Source: CANHBY01 sp031374415 | GTDB taxonomy: Bacteria; Pseudomonadota; Gammaproteobacteria; Burkholderiales; Burkholderiaceae_C | NCBI GenBank assembly: GCA_031374415.1 | Contig: JANMGB010000079.1 | Span: 1 to 25,550, forward strand | Length of the DNA stretch: 25,550 bases | Direction: 5' to 3' | Program-made: the position numbers and the translations under genes | Notes under the pieces: model-generated | What the model saw: only the letters and a program-made list of their open reading frames with translations | What the model was told of the DNA's origin: nothing | The model's database searches: none | In this document: piece by piece, positions 1-8,940 of the stretch | Numbering within the stretch: the stretch's first letter is position 1 | Layout of the letters: each line of letters opens with the position of its first letter

Positions 1-103
1 CTCCACCCCGCTTCGCAGCGACGCAGTTACTCTCGGCTACGGGGTCATGGCTTGCCCCGACACGGACTTCCACCGTGCTGATTGCACGCCTTCACGGGCG
101 CAC
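1..103 (-). mobile_element. Group II intron, 5' end only (runs off the left edge)
   Basis: Read on the minus strand, this segment begins GTGCGCCCG at position 103 and continues out of the window. It is identical over all 103 bases to 25421-25523 on the plus strand. It fits the start of a bacterial group II intron: the GUGCG 5' end, short helices that can pair (GCGCC/GGCGU, CACGG/CCGUG, GGGG/CCCC) and a GTGGAAGTCC motif common in domain I of these introns. The join to the host sequence falls one base after a perfect hairpin, as in the other copy. No reverse-transcriptase ORF is visible because the intron body lies outside. Intron identity rests on motif memory and the boundary comparison, not on a search. 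Confidence 0.65.
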
Positions 104-104
104 G

Positions 105-124
105 ATTCCCGCCTGCGCGGGAAT
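105..124. repeat. dRS3-like palindrome
   Basis: The 20-base sequence ATTCCCGCCTGCGCGGGAAT fits the ATTCCC-N8-GGGAAT form known as dRS3 in Neisseria. Similar 20-base hairpins occur at 246-265, 4334-4353, 4386-4405, 25329-25348 and 25400-25419, some with ATCCCC/GGGGAT arms. In this copy one cytosine separates the palindrome from the intron start. Confidence 0.85.
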
Positions 125-150
125 GACGTGGTGAGATGCCACACCCTGCG

Positions 151-265
151 CCCGTCATCCCCGCCTTCTCCCGTCATCCCCGCCCTCCCGTCATCCCCGC
201 CTTCTCCCGTCATCCCCGCCCTCCCGTCATCCCCGCCCTCCCGTCATCCCCGCGCAGGCGGGGAT
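151..265. repeat. Tandem array of half-hairpin units
   Basis: Six consecutive units of about 17 to 19 bases share the core CCCGTCATCCCCGCC. Two spacer forms mix: units ending in CTTCT and units ending in CT. The last unit completes into the full hairpin at 246-265, so the array is one hairpin arm copied repeatedly. The third element copy carries two such units and the intact copy only one, so the number varies within the family. Confidence 0.85.
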
Positions 266-394
266 CCAGGAGCGTGACTCAGGAGCGTTATGCCCGCACG
301 CTGCATTCCTCCCAGCTCAGCTTGCCCGTGCGCCACCTGTTCGCTTTGGCAAAATCAACCTTTCAAATTCACTGAGACGGGGTACCAGGGCGTG

Positions 395-422
395 TTGAAC
401 CGAGCCGGCACGTTTATAGAAT
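395..422 (+). promoter_or_regulatory. Sigma-70 promoter of the tctB operon
   Basis: A -35 box TTGAAC (395-400) and a -10 box TAGAAT (417-422, within TATAGAAT) are separated by 16 bases. Transcription would start near 429, about 35 bases before the tctB start. The promoter begins only ten bases beyond the end of the repeat element. Confidence 0.6.
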
Positions 423-463
423 GCGAGCTCTGAGGCTGTTCTCAACCTGTTCAAGGATCAAGT

Positions 464-907
464 TTGAAAATTAAAAGCCAGCGAGATTTTTGGGCGGGAC
501 TTCTTTTTTTGGCTTTGGGCGTGGCCTTCGCGCTGGGTGCGTCAGAGCATGCGATGGGCAGCTCGACAAGCCCTGGCCCGGGCTACCTTTCCTTGGCGCT
601 CAGTGCGCTGATGGTGGTGTTGGGGGCTCTTGTCTTGTTTCTCTCGTTAACCTTCGAGACCGACGGCGGCAACCCCATCGGCCCCATCGCGTGGCGCCCC
701 TTGTGGGTCATCACCACGGCGGTGGTGATGTTTGGTCTGGCCTTACCCCGCTGGGGCTTGGTCATCACCTGCCTCTTGACCGTGGCGTGGACGAGTTTTG
801 CTGTGGGCAAGCCCCACTGGCCCGGACTGTGGTGGAGCTGTCTGCTTACTCCTTTGGCTGCTTACTTGTTGTTCGTGCTCGGGTTGCGGCTCCCCATTCC
901 GATTTAA
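464..907 (+). CDS. tctB: Tripartite tricarboxylate transporter small subunit TctB
   Basis: The product is a 147-residue membrane protein of the TctB (DUF1468) family, the small integral subunit of tripartite tricarboxylate transporters that import carboxylates from the periplasm together with TctA and a binding protein TctC. The sequence has the family opening (KIKSQRDFWAGLLFLALG), a GPGY motif at residues 38-41 before the second helix, and four or five hydrophobic segments (about 9-27, 42-62, 79-95, 97-114 and 121-141). The start is a TTG at 464 with AAGGA at 453-457, six bases upstream. tctA follows after 56 bases and is probably cotranscribed. The substrate cannot be read from the sequence. 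No tctC lies in the window. Confidence 0.85.
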   Translation: MKIKSQRDFWAGLLFLALGVAFALGASEHAMGSSTSPGPGYLSLALSALMVVLGALVLFLSLTFETDGGNPIGPIAWRPLWVITTAVVMFGLALPRWGLVITCLLTVAWTSFAVGKPHWPGLWWSCLLTPLAAYLLFVLGLRLPIPI

Positions 908-963
908 GCCGCGGGTCTGGGACGTGATGCAGTAGCGGTTTGCGGGTTTCAATCAAGGACAAC

Positions 964-2466
964 ATGGATTTTTTTCACCACATCGCAACCGGCTTCTCGA
1001 TGGCCTGGACCGCGCAGCACTTGGCCGTGGCTTTGGTCGGTTGTTTGGTGGGCTGGATGGTGAGCGTGTTGCCGGGCTTGGGGCCTGTGGCCGGCATGGC
1101 CATGTTGCTGCCCATGCTGGGCATGTGGGGCCTGAACGCCTCCATGATTTTGTTGGCCAGTGTGTACTGTGGTTCCCAGTGGGGGGCGTCGATGGTGCGC
1201 GTTGTGACATCCCCTTCGGGCACGACCGCGCTGGCCTTGACTGCCGTTGATGGACATCAACTGTCACGCCAGGGTCGCGCCGGCGCGGCCTTGACTGTGG
1301 GAGCCGTGTCGTCCGGGGTGGCCGCCTGCCTGGCCTTGGGCCTCATGGCGCTCGGCGCGCCGTTGTTAACCGACTTGGCTTTGCACATCGGGCCCGCCGA
1401 ATACGTTTCATTGATGGTCTTCAGTCTGGTGGGTGCGGTCGCGTTGTCGCCGGGTTCGCTCATCAAGGCCTTGGCCATGATTATTCTTGGCTTGCTGCTG
1501 AGCCAAGTGGGTGCCCGGCATGCCACGCGCTTGTTTGAGCACGCCCTCGGCGTGCCGGATGCTTTCACCCACATTCACTTCGTGGTGCTGACCCTGGGCT
1601 TGTTTGTCTTGGGCGACATCATCACCTTGCTCGGCCAGCCCGCCAATGAGCGCTCCGGCATCGCACTCACCCTCGGTGACATGCGGCCCGCCTCGACTGA
1701 GGTCCAGCAGGCCCGCCCGGCAGTATGGCGAGGCACCCTGATCGGTAGTCTTTTTGGGCTGCTGCCTGGGGCGGGTTCGGTGCTGGCGTCCTATACCGCC
1801 TACGCTCTTGAACGCCGACTGGCCGGCCAGTCCGGTCAATTTGGTCGTGGCGATGTGCGGGGTGTCGCTGGTCCTGCTGCGGCGCTGCAGGCCGGAGTGC
1901 AATCCTCTTTCATGCCCTTGCTCAGCTTGGGCCTGCCGCTAAACGCGGTCATGGCTCTCATGGTGGGCACCATGGCCCTCAAAGGCTTGCCGCCAGGCCC
2001 CCAAGTCATGAGCAGCCACCCTGATTTTTTTTGGGGGCTGATCGCAGCCCTGCTAATCATCCAAGTGCTGCTCCTGTGCGTGCACCTGCCCTTGTTGCGC
2101 CTGTGGATGACCCTGCTGAACCTGCCGTACCGTTTTGTGTTTCCCGTGGTCACCGTGGTGACGTGTTTGGGGGTCTATGCATTGCGGGGCAGCGTCTACG
2201 ACCTCTATCTTGTGGCAGGTTTCGGCGTCATGGGGTACGTGTTTCACAAGCTTCACTGTCCCTTACCGCCGATTTTGCTGGGTTTCATTTTGGGCCCCAT
2301 GATGGAATCTCACCTGCGCAACCTATTGCAACCCGCGGGTGAGTGGCGCGGTCTCGTCACGCGGCCTGTCTCGCTCAGCTTGTTATTGATGACCTTGGCC
2401 TTGATCGTCTTTGTCTTGCTGCCCTCTGTCAGACGCCCCCGCGAGTTGGCGTTCAGAGAAACGTAA
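964..2466 (+). CDS. tctA: Tripartite tricarboxylate transporter large subunit TctA
   Basis: The 500-residue product is the large inner-membrane channel subunit of a Tct transporter. Family features are LPGLGPVAG at residues 36-44, DGHQLSRQGRAG at 96-107, a second LLPGAG motif in mid-protein, GRGDVRGVAGP, and LGLPLNAVMAL, with hydrophobic helices throughout. ATG 964 is preferred over an in-frame upstream TTG at 940 because AAGGA (955-959) sits just before it and the protein begins with a membrane segment. Length is normal for the family. Two family stretches look divergent: the usual NIPG-like loop reads TSPSGTTALA, and the usual EAANNA region reads PAAALQA. Its partner tctB precedes it; the binding protein TctC is missing locally and may be encoded elsewhere. 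Confidence 0.88.
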   Translation: MDFFHHIATGFSMAWTAQHLAVALVGCLVGWMVSVLPGLGPVAGMAMLLPMLGMWGLNASMILLASVYCGSQWGASMVRVVTSPSGTTALALTAVDGHQLSRQGRAGAALTVGAVSSGVAACLALGLMALGAPLLTDLALHIGPAEYVSLMVFSLVGAVALSPGSLIKALAMIILGLLLSQVGARHATRLFEHALGVPDAFTHIHFVVLTLGLFVLGDIITLLGQPANERSGIALTLGDMRPASTEVQQARPAVWRGTLIGSLFGLLPGAGSVLASYTAYALERRLAGQSGQFGRGDVRGVAGPAAALQAGVQSSFMPLLSLGLPLNAVMALMVGTMALKGLPPGPQVMSSHPDFFWGLIAALLIIQVLLLCVHLPLLRLWMTLLNLPYRFVFPVVTVVTCLGVYALRGSVYDLYLVAGFGVMGYVFHKLHCPLPPILLGFILGPMMESHLRNLLQPAGEWRGLVTRPVSLSLLLMTLALIVFVLLPSVRRPRELAFRET

Positions 2467-2519
2467 CGTCCGCGACACTGTGGTCTACTGATGCGGGTAC
2501 TCAAGTCCCCCTCACTCGC

Positions 2520-4175
2520 ATGACATTCCCCCCCGATCCCCATGCCTTTGACTGGCACGCTGGCTACCCCAGCCAGCGTGCACCCGTGTTTGGTCGCAAC
2601 GTGGTGGCCACCTCGCACCCACTGGGCGCGCAAGCGGGCCTGCGCATGTTGTGGCAAGGCGGCAATGCGGTCGATGCGGCCGTGGCCACGGCCGCGGCCA
2701 TGACCGTGCTTGAGCCTGTCAGCAACGGCCTGGGCTCAGACGCCTTTGCCATGGTCTGGGACGGCCAAGCTCTGCACGGCCTGAACGCCAGCGGGCGTGC
2801 ACCCCAGGCGTGGACGCCGGCCTACTTCCACAGCAAATACGGCAGCGCCAGCACGGCGCTCCCGCAGCGCGGTTGGGACTCCGTCACCGTGCCGGGTGCC
2901 GTCGCCAGCTGGGCGGCGCTCAGCCAGCGATTTGGCAAGCTTGCCTTCGCCGATCTCATGGCCCCTGCCATTGAACTCGCCGAGCGCGGCTACGCCGTCA
3001 CGCCCATCGTGGCGCAAAAATGGGCAGCATCTGTGCCCGTGCTGGCCGACCAGCCTGGCTTTGCGGCCGCCTTCATGCCCCACGGCCGCGCCCCCGAGGT
3101 GGGCGAGTTGTTCCAGTGGACACAAACCGCCCGTGCCTTGCGGCTGATTGCGCAAACCCAGGGCCAGGCCTTCTACCAAGGCGAGATCGCGCAAGCCCTG
3201 GTGCGTCATGCCCAAGCCCATGGGGCGGCCTTGACTCTGCAAGACCTGGCTGCCTACCAACCCGAGTGGGTCCAGCCAATGGCGCAAGCCTACCGGGATC
3301 ACACCTTGCACGAGCTCCCACCCAACGGCCAAGGCATTGCGGCCCTGATCGCCTTAGGCATCGTGCGCCACTTCGATCTGCGAGCGCAAGGGGTCGACAG
3401 TGTGCGCGCCCAACACATCCAAATCGAGGCCATGAAGCTCGCGTTTGCTGACGTCTACCGCTACGTCGCCGAGCCCGCCAGCATGGGGGTCACCCCCCTG
3501 CAAATGTTGCACCCCGACTACCTCAAAGAGCGTGCCCAATGCATCCGCCTCGACCGCGCCCAAGTGTTCCAAGCCGGTCAGCCGGGTGACGTCCACCGCC
3601 GGGGGGGCACCGTCTACCTCACGGTGGCCGATGCGCAGGGCATGATGGTCAGCTTCATTCAAAGCAACTACATGGGTTTTGGCTCGGGGGTGGTTCTACC
3701 GGAGTACGGTGTCTCCCTGCAAAACCGCGGACACAGCTTCAGTCTGGACCCGTCACAGCCCAACGTGGTGGCCCCGGGCAAGCGCCCCTTCCACACCATC
3801 ATTCCTGGTTTCTTGACCCGTCCCGACGGCCAAGGCGGCATCAGCCCACAGATGTCCTTTGGTGTCATGGGGGCCAACATGCAACCCCAAGGGCATTTGC
3901 AAACCCTGGTTCGCATGCTTGATTTTCACCAACAGCCGCAAGCGGCTTGCGATGCCCCCCGGTGGCGCTTCAACCAAGGTTTAGAGATCAACGTCGAGTC
4001 CCACATGAACCCTGGCCTGGTCGAAGGCTTGGCGGCCCTGGGCCATCGCATGGAGGTCATCAACGACAGCTACCAAGACTTTGGCTCAGGCCAATTCATT
4101 TGGTGCTTAGGCGGGGGGGCAGGCTACGTTGCCGCCAGCGACTCACGTCGAGACGGGCAGGCCGTGGCGTGTTGA
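2520..4175 (+). CDS. Gamma-glutamyltransferase family protein
   Basis: The 551-residue product belongs to the gamma-glutamyltranspeptidase family of N-terminal nucleophile hydrolases, which cleave or transfer gamma-glutamyl groups and mature by self-cleavage. Visible motifs are GGNAVDAA (47-54), a GLGSDAF loop near 70-76, GGTVYLTVAD with the likely catalytic Thr364 at the cleavage point, NYMGFGSGVV, and PNVVAPGKRPFHT. There is no signal peptide, so a cytoplasmic YwrD-type enzyme is more likely than the periplasmic GGT. ATG 2520 is chosen although no clear ribosome binding site precedes it; the frame stays open upstream into tctA, but that part does not look like this family. It starts 53 bases after tctA and is probably in the same operon. 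The link suggests a gamma-glutamyl or related acid substrate, which is inference. Confidence 0.85.
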   Translation: MTFPPDPHAFDWHAGYPSQRAPVFGRNVVATSHPLGAQAGLRMLWQGGNAVDAAVATAAAMTVLEPVSNGLGSDAFAMVWDGQALHGLNASGRAPQAWTPAYFHSKYGSASTALPQRGWDSVTVPGAVASWAALSQRFGKLAFADLMAPAIELAERGYAVTPIVAQKWAASVPVLADQPGFAAAFMPHGRAPEVGELFQWTQTARALRLIAQTQGQAFYQGEIAQALVRHAQAHGAALTLQDLAAYQPEWVQPMAQAYRDHTLHELPPNGQGIAALIALGIVRHFDLRAQGVDSVRAQHIQIEAMKLAFADVYRYVAEPASMGVTPLQMLHPDYLKERAQCIRLDRAQVFQAGQPGDVHRRGGTVYLTVADAQGMMVSFIQSNYMGFGSGVVLPEYGVSLQNRGHSFSLDPSQPNVVAPGKRPFHTIIPGFLTRPDGQGGISPQMSFGVMGANMQPQGHLQTLVRMLDFHQQPQAACDAPRWRFNQGLEINVESHMNPGLVEGLAALGHRMEVINDSYQDFGSGQFIWCLGGGAGYVAASDSRRDGQAVAC

Positions 4176-4212
4176 TGTTCAAGGACAATGTCTCTTTGGC
4201 CGACGAGTCTAA

Positions 4213-4475
4213 GTACCCCGTCTCAGTGGATTTGAAAGGTTGCTTCGCCAAAGCGAACAGGTGGCGCATCTGCAGGCGGAGCGTGCAGGAAAGGAGTGCG
4301 CGCGGGCCTGTTGCGCCTCAGGCACCCTCCTGGATCCCCGCCTGCGCGGGGATGACCGGCGCAGGGTTTAGCATCTCACCACGTCATTCCCGCATAGGCG
4401 GGAATCCAGCAGCCTGTGCACTTCACTATGGGCCTCGCAACTATTCAACCTTTCAAATTCACTGAGACGGGGTAC
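4213..4475. repeat. Intact TIR repeat element, copy 2 (MITE-like)
   Basis: This 263-base element fills most of the gap between the GGT-family gene and the hydrolase. Its terminal inverted repeats, 4213-4242 (starting GTACCCCGTCTCAG) and 4446-4475, differ at one of 30 positions. Inside are a short dyad (TTCGC/GCGAA, 4244-4257), a hairpin of ATCCCC type at 4334-4353 and one of ATTCCC type at 4386-4405. The left half matches copy 1 and the right half matches copy 3, both inverted. It contains no gene. The right end lies ten bases before the hydrolase start codon, so it must affect that gene's leader. No clear target-site duplication is seen outside the GTAC ends. Confidence 0.75.
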
Positions 4476-4485
4476 GGGGTTGTTC

Positions 4486-5226
4486 ATGTCCTCTAAGCTG
4501 ACGATTGTCTTGTTACCTGGCCTCGACGGCACAGGCACGCTGTTCGATCCCCTCATTCGGGCGTTGCCGGCGAGTTTCGCGCCGCAGGTCGTGCGTTACC
4601 CCGCGGATCAATGCCTGGATTACGACGCCTTGGTGCGGTTCGTGGCACCGCAATTGCCGGCGCAAGGCCGATACCTGTTGCTGGGCGAGTCGTTTTCCGG
4701 CCCGGTCGCCGTAACCTTGGCTCAACAGGCGCCCAACGCGCCGGTGGGTTTGATTTTGTGCTGCACCTTTGTCACCACGCCGCGTCCTCACTTATCGCGC
4801 TGCATGGACTGGGTGCCCTCCCTGCCCCCCATCCATGCGATATCGCCCTGGCTCATCAAGTGGGTGGTCTTTGGTCGCTGGGGCAACAAGGCCCTGCTCA
4901 AGGCCCTGAGCAAGGCTTTGTCCCAGGTTCGCTCCAAAGTCCTTTTCAACCGTTTGCTGTCGGTCCACCGCGTCGATGCACGGCAAGCCTTGGCGGCTTG
5001 CGACATGCCTGTCCAATATTGGCAGGCCAGCGATGACAGCCTCGTGCCGTCGACGGCCTTTGATGCTGTGGGGTATGCTGCCCCGGATGTCGAGCTCGTG
5101 CGCATTGAAGGCCCCCATGCTTTGCTGCAGGCTCGCCCCGAGCAGGCCGTGGAAGCCCTGGTAGCCTGGTCGCAAAAGCGTGGGTGGATCACCTCCGGTG
5201 AGGCTGTCCCCAACCCCTTTCCCTGA
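4486..5226 (+). CDS. Alpha/beta hydrolase
   Basis: The 246-residue product has an alpha/beta hydrolase fold. The N-terminus (LTIVLLPGLDGTG, residues 5-17) gives the first strand and oxyanion loop. GESFSG at 67-72 is the nucleophile elbow, with Ser69 as probable nucleophile; the residue after the next is Ser rather than the usual Gly. Asp183 or Asp184 (QASDDSLVP) and His211 (EGPHALL) complete a plausible triad. A basic, hydrophobic insertion at about 105-150 could be a lid. ATG 4486 is chosen; TTG 4480 is an in-frame alternative. A GGGG run before it overlaps the repeat element's end. hslO starts 16 bases after the stop, so the two are probably cotranscribed. The substrate is unknown; esterase or thioesterase activity is possible. 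Confidence 0.75.
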   Translation: MSSKLTIVLLPGLDGTGTLFDPLIRALPASFAPQVVRYPADQCLDYDALVRFVAPQLPAQGRYLLLGESFSGPVAVTLAQQAPNAPVGLILCCTFVTTPRPHLSRCMDWVPSLPPIHAISPWLIKWVVFGRWGNKALLKALSKALSQVRSKVLFNRLLSVHRVDARQALAACDMPVQYWQASDDSLVPSTAFDAVGYAAPDVELVRIEGPHALLQARPEQAVEALVAWSQKRGWITSGEAVPNPFP

Positions 5227-5242
5227 TTTCGATTGCCTGGTG

Positions 5243-6187
5243 ATGACTCAGCTTCTCCCGTTTATCTTCGATGGCCTGCCAGTGCGTGGTGCCTTGGTGC
5301 GTTTGAGCGATTCATGGCAAGAGGTGTTGCAGCGCCGTGCGGGAGCCTCTGTTTGGAGCGCCCCGGTGCGCCATCTCTTGGGTGAGATGGCGGCAGCGGC
5401 GACGCTCATGCAGTCCAGCATCAAGTTCAATGGCGCTTTGATTTTGCAGTTGCATGGCGACGGGCCCCTCAAGCTGGCGGTGGCCGAAGTGCAACCCGAT
5501 TTGGCGTTTCGCGTGACAGCCTCCGTCGTGGGCGAGGTGTCCGATTCACTCAGCTTCCCTGAGCTCACCAACCCGGGTGGGCAAGGGCGCTGCGCCATCA
5601 TCCTGGACGCCCAAGACCGTCTGCCAGGGCAGCCGCCCTATCAAGGCGTGGTGCCTTTGCATGGCGACGCCCGAGAGCCACTGCCCCGTCTGAGCGACGT
5701 CCTGTCGCACTACATGTTGCAATCTGAGCAGTTAGACACCACCCTGGTCTTGGCCGCCAACGATCAGCTGGCTGCTGGCTTGCTGATTCAGCGCATGCCA
5801 CGAGAAGGACAGGGCAACCTCGGTCACCGTGAGGACGACATCGGCCTCGATGAAGACTACCAGCGCATCGCGCACCTGGCGGCCACACTCACCTCAGACG
5901 AGTTGCTCACGCTCGACAGTCAGACCCTTCTTCGACGCCTGTTCTGGGAAGAGCCCCTGCGTCACTTTGAGCCCAGCCATCCGCGTTTTGCCTGCCGCTG
6001 CTCGCGTGAACGCGTCAGCAACATGCTGCGCAGTCTCGGATCGCAGGAGGTTCACTCGATCCTGGAAGAGATCGGCCGCATCGACGTCGCCTGTGAATTT
6101 TGCGGCTTGGGCTACGGCTTCGATGCTGTCGATGCCCAGGCGCTGTTCACCCCGTCACCCTCGGCCGGCTCTGATTCGCTGCACTGA
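5243..6187 (+). CDS. hslO: Redox-regulated chaperone Hsp33
   Basis: Hsp33 is a cytoplasmic holdase that is switched on by oxidation and unfolding of its zinc centre. The 314-residue product has the family N-terminal fold (TQLLPFIFDGLPVRGALVRL) and the C-terminal zinc motif: Cys251-X-Cys253 (CRC) and Cys284-X-X-Cys287 (CEFC). All four zinc ligands are present, so redox control should be intact. The start is ATG 5243; the reading frame extends upstream into the hydrolase gene but the protein there is not conserved in type. Its ribosome binding site is weak, which suits translational coupling to the hydrolase gene 16 bases upstream. It sits just before clpB, which places two proteostasis genes together. 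Confidence 0.93.
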   Translation: MTQLLPFIFDGLPVRGALVRLSDSWQEVLQRRAGASVWSAPVRHLLGEMAAAATLMQSSIKFNGALILQLHGDGPLKLAVAEVQPDLAFRVTASVVGEVSDSLSFPELTNPGGQGRCAIILDAQDRLPGQPPYQGVVPLHGDAREPLPRLSDVLSHYMLQSEQLDTTLVLAANDQLAAGLLIQRMPREGQGNLGHREDDIGLDEDYQRIAHLAATLTSDELLTLDSQTLLRRLFWEEPLRHFEPSHPRFACRCSRERVSNMLRSLGSQEVHSILEEIGRIDVACEFCGLGYGFDAVDAQALFTPSPSAGSDSLH

Positions 6188-6191
6188 CACT

Positions 6192-6205
6192 TTGATCCAA
6201 GTCAA
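6192..6205 (+). promoter_or_regulatory. FNR/CRP-type binding site upstream of clpB
   Basis: TTGATCCAAGTCAA matches the TTGAT-N4-ATCAA dyad of FNR-type regulators at nine of ten defined bases. It lies four bases after the hslO stop and about 75 bases before the clpB start. An FNR-like regulator with the matching recognition helix is encoded at 15379-16269. Function is inferred from the motif only. Confidence 0.45.
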
Positions 6206-6225
6206 GCCCCGAGGTCGCCAGCGGC

Positions 6226-6232
6226 CTTGAAA
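6226..6232 (+). promoter_or_regulatory. Possible sigma-32 (heat-shock) -35 box of clpB
   Basis: CTTGAAA is a perfect match to the sigma-32 -35 element. A good CCCCATNT -10 box is not found at 11-16 bases spacing: CCCTCA at 6245-6250 is weak, and the better CCCGATTT at 6263-6270 is too far away. The call is therefore tentative, though clpB is a classic heat-shock gene. Confidence 0.3.
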
Positions 6233-6280
6233 TGGGGGGCCTTGCCCTCAGCTGCAGTCTGTCCCGATTTGGAGCCCCCC

Positions 6281-8872
<2,592 letters not shown>

Positions 8873-8940
8873 GCAGCCATGAGCGCCGGCGCCAGGGGGA
8901 GGCTCATAATCTCCTCTTGACGTCAACCTAAGCCGAGCTC

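Larger units (their letters stand above)
104..385 (-). repeat. TIR repeat element, copy 1, interrupted by the intron
   Basis: This is the remainder of a small repeat element. Its outer terminal inverted repeat is 356-385 (ending GACGGGGTAC). Inside are a conserved block near 283-355 that matches 4243-4298 in inverted orientation, a hairpin at 246-265, a tandem array and a second hairpin at 105-124. On the minus strand it follows the order of the intact copy at 4213-4475 up to the hairpin, where the intron begins. It has no transposase and no credible gene; the short ORFs across it are repeat translations. It lies just upstream of the tctB promoter. Confidence 0.7.

Noticed and set aside
151..265. 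Tandem repeats that resemble a CRISPR array
   Set aside because: Units are 17 to 19 bases with almost no unique spacer, and no cas genes are present. They are expanded hairpin arms.
47..375. Short open frames across the left repeat region
   Set aside because: Their proteins are translations of the repeats (Pro/Ser/His-rich) and differ wholly from any gene type.
2343..2519. Upstream extension of the gamma-glutamyltransferase frame into tctA
   Set aside because: The added 59 residues overlap the TctA C-terminus and show no family similarity; ATG 2520 fits better.
4667..4674. GCCGATAC within the hydrolase gene
   Set aside because: It lies inside a coding region and has no -35 partner or nearby gene start.
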